From Taudactylus pleione (taxonomy: Eukaryota > Chordata > Amphibia > Anura > Myobatrachidae), in the NCBI GenBank assembly GCA_031769625.1, contig JAUIMM010000040.1, forward strand, positions 16,621,001 through 16,685,000: a DNA stretch of 64,000 bases. The letters are read 5' to 3'. The notes below the pieces were generated by a model, which did no database searches, was not told the DNA's origin, and saw nothing but the letters and a program-made list of their open reading frames with translations. The position numbers were made by a program, and so were the translations under genes. Below are positions 55,887 to 64,000 of the stretch, in pieces. The stretch's first letter is position 1; every line of letters begins with the position of its first letter.

Positions 55887-56371
55887 GGCTGATTCAGACC
55901 TGCTCGCAAGCACTATGCGCTCGCAAGTGGGTCGATGTTTTCCCCCTGCGCATGCGCCACCTCCGGCATGCGCATGTGCGAGACCCGGCCAGCAACGGGC
56001 ACTCCGTCGCTATGTGTCTCGGACCAAAATGGAGCGGCTGTCGATTGTGATTGACAGCTTGCCCCATTTTGGAGGCGGGCAGGGGGGGTGGCTACACAAA
56101 CAGAGGCGTTCCTGAAGGAATACCTGCCATTTGTGGGAGGCACCACTGACATCACCAGTGATGTCAGTGGTGAGCTTCCAGCTCTATTTAGAGCCGGAAG
56201 CTCACTGGGGCTTGCGGGAACGAGACCCTACCACAAGGGTCTCGTCGCAAGCCCCGATGGTCGCGACCATCACCTGGCCGCTCGCATAAACCGAAAAACA
56301 ACAACAACAACAAAAAAACACCCTGATTCAGAGTGAGCGCTCTGAAAGAGCATCCAGCTCTGAATCAGGGC
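55887..56371. mobile_element. Multi-hairpin GGGCCTGATTCAG element, copy 6
   Basis: The left end GGCTGATTCAGACCTGCTCG is degraded; the right end is CTCTGAATCAGGGC. Palindromes: GCATGCGCATGTGCGAG region near 55967, CTGTCGATTGTGATTGACAG near 56038, CACTGACATCACCAGTGATG near 56142, GAGCTTCCAGCTCTATTTAG and its partner near 56170-56203, CGAGACCCTACCACAAGGGT near 56219 and GATGGTCGCGACCATC near 56255. Both arms of the terminal hairpin are retained. Confidence 0.8.
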
Positions 56372-59270
56372 ATCTGTTCACATTGCAATAACATCTAATA
56401 CACCAAAAATATGCTTAGTAACATCTTCTCATCCAACCCGGCAAGAAATATATGTTTAGGGTTTAATTCACACAAGGTTAAATTGCATATGGAATTTATT
56501 GCATAGGCATCACATTTATCATGTGAAAATAAATATCACAGCGAATAGTTGTAAACAAGAAATTGGGTATTGCAGGCAGCAGTGTTAGTAGCAACATTTC
56601 CCAAAATATATTGCTACTAAAGTTATACAGAAATATCTTGCAACAAGCATTTAAATATAGATACACCCATAATGGGTGGAGTATGACATGACCCCTCAGC
56701 TACATGTCACGCATTGCGAGGCGCATTCTATAAGATCCCTAAAACTATTGTTTCAAAAGTAAACAAGTATGTATTAACTTTTGGAGAAAAGTTTCTCATC
56801 TCCATGAATAGCATAACTGATCACTCTCCATTGAAACCTGTGGCGGCTGTATCACCATGAGAAGTGAACAGAAAACTCAATGAAATCGCCGACTTCACTG
56901 ATATTTTTTTTTTATGACTACTAAATAGAGCTGAGCTATTATATTGCAGTTAATGCAAGATGTGTAATAATGTTTGCTAAAAATCCTTCCAAGTACAGTT
57001 TTGCCTGATTCAGACACTCACTCCTGCCCTCATCATTGGATTTGTTTTGGGGGAACCTGTTTCCTCTCTGTGACAGTGGGTTTCTTGAGCTATTACATGG
57101 TGGTATCCGGATTTTACCTACTACATTTCTGAGTACATTTACAGTTTTTATTTCTGACTTATACAATCTCGCTGGTGAACATGCCCAGGTATGCCTGTAA
57201 TGCACTGAAGCTAAATACTGTATAATTCATGTCTGAGTGGAAATTGAACAAGTCCTGAATTTGTGAATGTTGTCTGTGGTCTCCTGTTTAGAATTTCTTC
57301 TTGCTGACAATAGAGGATCTAATTGCCTCTGTGTATTTATATTCTTCTGACATTGGAACAAACAAATTACATACTTGACTCTGAATTGCACTTTTGCTAT
57401 CACTTGTTTCTGTAAATTTGCCGGTGCTCATATTGCTTTAGCTGTAAACTAGCTTATGCTACATGAACTATATACACTTGTCACAACATTGTTTTACAGT
57501 TTCTAACTTGCTTACAGTTTCAATTTCATATAATTGAATAGCTTTACAGTGCCTACACTTCTTGCAGCACATGACTCAATCTATTTCTCTCTTTCTAGCC
57601 TGTCACCTGTTTGCTGGCAAACTGTACATGCAATGTTATCTACAAACTCACACCACATGTCTTACACCGTGTTGCTGATCTCCTGGATTCACCAGTGTTA
57701 CTTGCTTTTGTGGCTTCCCTGCTGCTCTGTAGTAATCTTTGGTATTCTGCTCACTACATTCCTTGTATCTCTGTGTCTAGGTTTAACTGCTTTCTTCCAG
57801 CACACCACCATCATCACACTTGCTTTTCATACACCATTTCATCTTAGCTTAAAGTTGAGCATCAAACGCTGATGGTTTTGCAAACTTCGATCTTCAACTG
57901 AAGACAAAATTAGATTGGAGAGTACAGAAAGACCTCATGTAATAATCTTCCAAGTCTTAGAAGCTGATGTTTTCATTGGAAACATTGGCAGTTTACGAAG
58001 GAAAAAACATTGCCAGTTTAAGACCTAAAATATTAATGTCTTGTAGCTGATAGGTGTTTAATTACATCAATGGTCATGGGTCAATGGTAACATTGATGTT
58101 AAGTATTCGATGTCCCATCCCTATCTCTGCTTCTTAACTTGAGGTGGAGGCTCTTAATATGTTTCATTGGGGACTAGATTCACATCCTAATTACTTTACT
58201 ATCCACATTCTTCGAAAGACAGATTCTAAAATCTGCTACACCATGTTTTATTAATTCATCTTGTTTTTAGCATTGATTGAGTGTACAATATATTGCTAAC
58301 AAAACAAATGGAAGATATTTATGTTTTCTAAGATATAGTAATGTTGTATTATAGCAATTCATCTCCTTTATTTTATCATAAAATATGATTGTCTACTATA
58401 CCTAAGGGGTCTATATACAAAGGTCACATTTCTCACAGATTTGGTCATACAAATAAATATGTGAAGGCCAAATTGAAGTGATTCAGCCATTCCTGCTGGA
58501 AAAGAGCAGCTGGATTTGTCAGGGCACAATTAGTGCAATTGTATGCTCCGACAGCTGCTGTCAGTTTCTCAGCAAATTTACCATCCATTCAGATCACCAT
58601 CTAATAGATCCCAATCAATGTTGATTGTCATCTTTGATCTTTAGAGGCCCATATACATATGTAATTTGTGGACAATTGGGACTAAACATTTCTCCTAATT
58701 GCAGTATGTATATGCACATTTACCTACAGTATATTAAACATGTATTTTATTTAAGAGCTGATACAATTATAGGACTAGATAATATATTATTGTTGCCATT
58801 GTTTTAAAAAATTTTATGCAGCATTTTTTTTTAATCAGGTGACATCTTGAAAAAGACATATACACAAATGCATTCCTAACAGCACTGATAGATTCAGTGT
58901 AAATTGGATCTAATAATGACAGCATAACTACAGGTTAGCATGTATGTATTATCATTAAACAAAGGTAGATGCAACAGAGAGAGGCATGTACAGTTCCGTG
59001 TTATAGAAATGAATTATTAGTGTAGGTAGCCATCTGAATAAGCTCACATTGTAACAGTAGATGAGCATTCCCAATTTGCTGAAAACGTTCACTGAGAAGC
59101 TCATATTTATTTTAGACATTATAATACAGTATATGTTAATATTACAGTCTAATACCCACATGTTTGTTAATGTTATTAATATGTCTTTAGCATCTAAAGT
59201 TTGTTCCTGTAATCATTCCTGTATTATATGTCAGTTATATGTTAGTTAGAGCAGTTATATATCACTGTCA
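56372..59270. other. Long AT-rich stretch without recognised genes
   Basis: The open frames at 56939-57205 (minus) and 57534-57872 (plus) have no recognisable domain; the second is rich in leucine and serine as chance frames often are. A GGGGTCTATATACAAAG near 58405 may be a MITE end. Confidence 0.4.
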
Positions 59271-59274
59271 TACA

Positions 59275-59590
59275 TTTCACCACTCTACTCTCTCCCCACC
59301 TCAATTCCTGTCCTCACTATTTCTCTTCTAGACCTCACTTTTCTCTTGCACAGCTGATGTCTCCTTTTCTCTACCTTACTTCTTCCCCTAGCTACTGTAG
59401 CTGTATCTGCTGTAATCCCCTCTGATTATTCTCTCCTTTCACATGGCTTCTTGTCAAATTATCTGATGTCTTCCACCTCTCTGTTCTTCTGTCCCTTGCT
59501 CAGCTCTTGATCTCTCACTTTTTCTAATCTCTCCGTTCTCTTCCACACTCTGTATCCACCATTCTCATGATCTTTCATTGACTCTGATGT
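59275..59590. repeat. Pyrimidine-rich tract
   Basis: Dense CTCT/TTCTC composition over about 300 bp. No periodic unit. 59590-60900 shows no recognised feature. Confidence 0.5.
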
Positions 59591-61192
59591 ACATCCCGGT
59601 TGGCAGTATGATCTCTGTGCCCTCTCTCCAGCTCTGAATCATGTACTTATAAGTAAAATCACATTGTTGCACTATACAGTATCTTCCTCTTTTACTTAAA
59701 GTACTGGAGCTGAAACAGATAAGAACACAGCAAACATTGTAGTTCAGAGAAACACTTAGAGTAAAACATATAAAGTAAATTGAAAGACTCTTTACACAGA
59801 GATTGTGGTTAGCTTGAAAGTCCTGGAATAAGTTCCTTTACGATACTGTAAAGCCATTATAGCAGGTAAGGTGGAGCAGCAGCTAACTTTTTAGTCAGAC
59901 CCTTTAACCTGAACTTGCCCCTCCAGTTACAAAATGTTCTGCTCCTGAATTTCTTTAATTTGCTATAAAAATTCACTGGGCTACACTGATTCATGATAAT
60001 GGTGTTTTTATAGAAATAATTTATTTGTATATTGTATGAAGCAGGGAAATGCAGGATCAGAGCATGTTGTATCAGATGGAAGTGATAATGTTGGTGGGTA
60101 TGTTTATAGTCCTTAATGCAGTGTTTCCCTAAACCAATCAGCCCTCATCCACACCAGACAACATTATAATGATATATATGCTTGAGTACCGATGACTTAG
60201 TGCCTCAGTCATTTTAATTCAACTACCTGTTCTCAACAATAGATGTTTGTGCTTAGACTGCTATAGGAGTTTGTGTATGGGAGTTGAAAATCATTGTTTT
60301 AAAATATTTGTCACCAAGTAGATCCAGTATACAGTAAGATGGAATTGACAATCTTTGCAAAATTATTGGCACAATGATCAAGAAAATACAGTCCTATCAC
60401 ACGTCTGAGCCAGTGTCTGAATTCAGCTTACTGGAGCCGGCACTCCACGCTGCACTCCATCTGATAGTTCCCAGCAGAATGCAAAAGGCTTTTCTTAGTT
60501 CTATTAAAAGCTTGAAGTAATTGAAATCAGAGTTGCTATTTAAATCTCTCTCTGTGTACTATTCAGTGCCAGAATTATAGTTTTCTTGACTATCACATTT
60601 CCAGTGCTTCTGCAGTCTTCTTGTGTTGTTATCTGACACTAGCTTGTTCCTGATCTTGATTCTATCTTCTGATCTGGTATTTTACCACGTGACTTCTGCA
60701 TTCGACCTTGGCTTGAATTTAACTCTCCTTTCAGCTTATCCCAGCATTTTGAGCTTACTGGTCCTACTGTAAAGATTTCCTTGCATAACAAAAGCTAGCC
60801 ACTTCAAGGAACAGAAAGCTGCAAACTACAGACTCTCATCAGTGTAGCCCAAAACCACGGCAGATGTCTCTGATGAACGTCATTTATGATAGGTAAGTGG
60901 TAACATTGTGTCACAAGCCGCCGTAATGTCTTGTTTGACAACAGTACTCCAGGCAGCTCTCTCACACCTGTCATTAGGAGGCAAGGATGCCGGGCTGCTA
61001 CTCCATTAGGTACTCCTACCTGACTGCTCTGTCATCTCCTCCCTGCACCGATTGGATCTTCTTCCTTTATTACCCCCACTGGTTCTCTACTCTGATGCCG
61101 GCTATAGAGTTCAGGACGTAGCTTCCGGTTCCAGTGAGTGAATCCATGCTTCTGTTTGTTCCAGCTCCTCATGTCCAGTGTGTATCTCAACT

Positions 61193-61395
61193 GTCTCTGC
61201 CACACTTCAGCATCTGTGTGGACTATCTGCTAGTAACATCATAGCAGTCTCTGACGTGTTTCAGCACCTGTGTGGACTTTCTGATAGTAACACCACAGCA
61301 GTCTCTGCTGCACTTCAGCATCTGTGTGGACTTTCTATTGCTTACATCACAGCAGTCTCTGCCGCACTCCAGGGTCTGTGTGGATTGTCTGCTAT
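61193..61395 (+). repeat. 54-bp minisatellite (four units)
   Basis: Units start TCTCTGCCACACTTCAGCAT and contain CTGTGTGGACT and TAACATCA(C/T)AGCAG. At 54 bp each unit spans exactly 18 codons, so one frame (61178-61489) stays open with a repeated AVSAALQHLCGLS motif. This is a consequence of the period; I see no sign of a gene. Confidence 0.85.
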
Positions 61396-61397
61396 GT

Positions 61398-61962
61398 ATC
61401 AGCCTTCAAAGCTGCAACTAGCTAAGTACACATCAGCCCTCAAGGCTGCAACCAGCCAAGTACATATCAGCAATCAAAGCTGTAATTAGCCTAGTACACA
61501 TCAGTCCTTGACTCTATCACCAACCAGGTGCATATCTGCACTTCAGGCAGCAATGTGGCCAAGGCCACATTCTAGCACACATCATCCCTCAAGGCTGCAA
61601 TCAGCCAAGCACATATCAGCCCTCAAGGCTGCAACCAGCCAAGTACAAATCATCCCTCAAGGCTGCAACCAGCAAAGCACATATCAGCCCTCAAGGCTGC
61701 AACCAGCCAAGTACAAATCATCCCTCAAGGCTGCAACCAGCCAAGTACACATCAGCCCTCAAGGCTGCAACCAGCCAAATACACATCAGCCCTCAAGACT
61801 GCAACCAGCTAAGTACACATCAGCCCTCAAGGCTGCAACCAGCTAAGTACATATCAGCCCTCAAGGCTGCAACCAGCCTAGTACACATCACTCCTTGAGT
61901 CTATCACCAACCAGGTGCATATCTGCCCTTCAGGCAGCAATGTGGCCAAGGCCGCATGCTAG
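61398..61962 (+). repeat. 34-bp minisatellite with higher-order block
   Basis: Units of 34 bp contain CAGCCCTCAAGGCTGCAACC and AGCCAAGTACA, about 12 in all. A longer block with CTATCACCAACCAGGTGCAT and AGGCAGCAATGTGGCCAAGG occurs at about 61512-61577 and again at 61896-61962, giving a higher-order period near 385 bp. Confidence 0.85.
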
Positions 61963-62127
61963 TTTAGCACTCAACCAGTGTCCTGGGCTTCTAGTACCTC
62001 GACAATGTGAATCATCCCAGGGATTCATAACACCTTGATTGCTGATGGTAAATCATGAACTTCCATTAATTGTGACAATTCCTCAGTAAAATTGTAAGCA
62101 GTATACCAGAAAAAGCATTCATTAACA

Positions 62128-62640
62128 CTAGAGATGTGTGATGACCCCATGTTTTGGTATTGGTTTTGGCTCTGAAACCATTTTTGTGTTTTGGTTTTGT
62201 CCAAAATTCTTTGTGTGTTTTGGTATTGATTTTGTTTTTTCACATTTCATTAAAGATGTTCAAAGATAGGTAAAATCGTGTAATTTGTATTTTGTTTCCC
62301 TACATTACTATTAATATTATTAATGTTCCTTTATAGACCTTTACAGGCAATTACATAAATGAACACCTCAAAACTTTCAGTATTGTAATTTGTCATCACT
62401 ATTGTCCAAAAGCTGCAGGGAGTTGGCTGTCTAACTTAGTGATACAGCAGCAGCTCAATATAAATAAATAGAAGCCAGGTCCTTTTGTGCAACACACAGA
62501 AATAAATGTTAGCAGTTTTAGAGGCCAGTTCCCTTTAAAAATTATATATAGATGCTGTTGAAAAGACTGCATGAAGACTAGGTACAGTAGAGTCCTTTGC
62601 GGTAGTTGAGGATGCTGTGATAGTGGCAATAGTACAATAT
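62128..62640. repeat. Dispersed CTAGAGATGTG repeat
   Basis: It begins CTAGAGATGTGTGATGA and is rich in TTTTGGTTTTG words, like the reverse of the 18.69 and 29.96 kb termini. The right boundary is uncertain. Confidence 0.5.
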
Positions 62641-62799
62641 CCTTAACATATGAAATATGTGTGTGATGTACAGTTTAATCTCCCATAGTTTCATCTAGGA
62701 AAAATGTTAAATTTTCACATCAATTGAAGCTTATAAAATATTTATGTACCTTAGTTGACCTAACTGGAAAGGTCTATATTGATGACCCATTGGAGAGTA

Positions 62800-62982
62800 A
62801 GGCTAGATCCTGCAAATGAGCTGAGCTTTAAAAGTGATGTTGCCCATAACAACCAATCAGATTCTACTTAACATTTAACTAGCACCTTCTAGAAGATAAT
62901 AGCTAGAATCTGATTGATTGCTATGGGCAACATCACTTTTAAAACTCACTTCTAAAAACTCTCACTTTAGTAAATTTACCCC
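62800..62982. mobile_element. MITE of the GGGGTAAATT family
   Basis: The right end AGTAAATTTACCCCC and arms AAAAGTGATGTTGCCCATA, CAATCAGATTCTA and ATAGCTAGAATCTGATT match 29020-29221. The left terminus is degraded. CTA follows the right end. Confidence 0.7.
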
Positions 62983-62989
62983 CTAGTCT

Positions 62990-63590
62990 GCTGGTTTTTT
63001 TAGGGGATTTTTTAATTATTTAATGTTTGGTGTTCTGCAAAGTCAAACACAGCAGCCAGACTCTATAGCTGTGACAGACTATTTGGCATTGCTGGTGAAA
63101 GTGAAAATGCTGCAGACTGGTCCCTCACCTTGTGGTCCCCCTACACTTTTCTTAAAAATGGAGGATGCATGCTTCTCATGCAAACACCTGGGGCACCCCC
63201 TCCACTTGGGGCCCACGAGGGGGGTGGACAGGGTTCTGACAGCCAGGGCTCTGATGAGCAGCATGCACCCTTAATTTATCTTATATTAAAATTGTATACC
63301 TTCCCTGCTGAACCTGTAATTTATCAGGCAAAGAGTGTGTGGTGTGTTGGTAATATCAGCCATAACCTCACCAGCTGCAAAGAGCTTGGCAAAAACACAC
63401 TTGACTCTGTAACATTTTAGTTCTTCTTGCATGCTGAACCAAAACTGAAATACTACAACTATTAAAAAAAAAGATTTTTATTATTGTATTTTTTTTGTCC
63501 TGGGGTTCAGTGGTAATCTTCATCACTGAATCACTATTAACAACAATTGACAAAATCATCACTCAAATCTAGAGTTACAAATTAATTTTG
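62990..63590. other. No recognised gene
   Basis: Overlapping frames near 63023-63420 on both strands lack family motifs. Confidence 0.4.
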
Positions 63591-63649
63591 TGATTGGTCG
63601 TTATGGTGTTCCTCAAACAATTTGTAGTTCATTTTAATGATGATAGATG

Positions 63650-64000
63650 TTATAACATATGTAAATATCTGGGAAAAGCTAAGCTTTTTTTTGCATTATT
63701 ATTACAACTATTACTACTTGTAATTGCAGTAGTAGAAACTGAAGCAGAGGATGTGGCACTTGAGACTTGGTCCATCAATTTTCTCACAAAGATATCTTTA
63801 CATGTCTTAAGATCTAGGTCATTTGGAAAAAATACATGGCATACTAAAGGACTTAAACCATCATTTTGTAAGATCTTGCACTCCCTTGGGTCATTGTGAA
63901 GGGAATAAAGACATTGATCTACTAGGCCAATGTACTTTGCAGAATTGCTTACTTTTATCATATTTTCCTTCAGCTTCTCTAAAGTAGTTTAATTAGGGGT
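63650..64000 (-). pseudogene. hAT-family transposase fragment
   Basis: Reading the minus strand from the window edge gives LEKLKEN, a methionine, then SNSAKYIGLVDQCLYSLHND, DLDLKTCKDIFVRKLMDQV and KKSLAFPRYL, ending in a stop near 63650. The first two blocks match the 15.0-kb hAT remnant (LEKLK and SAKYVGLVDQ). In this fragment the frame is open for over 100 codons. The rest of the gene lies beyond the window. Confidence 0.65.

Larger units (their letters stand above)
60909..62032. mobile_element. Solo LTR (Ty3/gypsy-like)
   Basis: It begins TGTCACAAGCC and ends GGGATTCATAACA, with CATTG (60904-60908) and CCTTG (62033-62037) as a likely 5-bp target duplication with one change. No gag or pol sequence lies beside it. 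The right terminus resembles that of the 19.04-22.47 kb LTR. Most of its length is made of two minisatellites. Confidence 0.55.

Noticed and set aside
57534..57872. 112-codon leucine-rich frame as a small membrane protein
   Set aside because: It is overlapped by another frame of 78 codons, has no conserved motif and no supporting context.

Overview
The window looks like transposon-dense intergenic DNA from a vertebrate, most likely an anuran amphibian. It is AT-rich with (TA)n/(CA)n microsatellites. It carries decayed non-LTR retrotransposons (L2-like, Rex1-like, Tx1/L1-like), a Penelope-like element, Tc1/mariner and hAT transposases, and many short inverted-repeat elements ending in GGGCCTGATTCAG, GGGGTAAATTTA or similar. 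The anuran call is inference from this mixture. I found no host protein-coding gene, rRNA or convincing functional tRNA gene. Every recognisable protein fragment belongs to a mobile element and most are visibly broken.

Layout. 0-2 kb: L2-type LINE C-terminus and two copies of its 3' tail. 2.3-3.9 kb: a Tc1 element whose acidic residues fit DD38E spacing. 4.1-4.4 kb: a GTTAGG-rich inverted-repeat element. 4.9-6.9 kb: a second Tc1/mariner element with about 215-bp terminal inverted repeats, DD41D spacing and a retroposon-like insert. 7-9.9 kb: MITEs, including the first multi-hairpin GGGCCTGATTCAG element. 11.2 kb: a hairpin MITE. 14.0-15.7 kb: a hAT transposase remnant. 16.1-18.7 kb: a dispersed repeat split by a 1.1-kb foldback. 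19.0-22.5 kb: a probable LTR riddled with MITEs. 23.9-27.7 kb: a complex tandem array with a 1034-bp higher-order duplication. 28-30 kb: degenerate tandem units with MITEs. 30.4-32.2 kb: L2-like LINE split by a 786-bp element. 33.2-34.4 kb: minus-strand Rex1-like LINE. 35.3-41.6 kb: a complex inverted-repeat region with three tRNA-like modules and a Penelope-like element containing a hammerhead ribozyme core. 44.3-45.2 kb: Tx1/L1-like endonuclease remnant. 46-56 kb: more multi-hairpin elements, a hAT MITE inside a SINE, and a three-deep nest. 60.9-62.0 kb: a solo LTR built largely of minisatellites. 63.6-64 kb: a second hAT remnant on the minus strand.

The elements interact by insertion rather than as a pathway: target-site duplications and related empty sites give a relative order for many events. 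The two most notable signals are the hammerhead core at 39485-39548 (minus strand) and the six-copy family of short elements built from successive palindromes.
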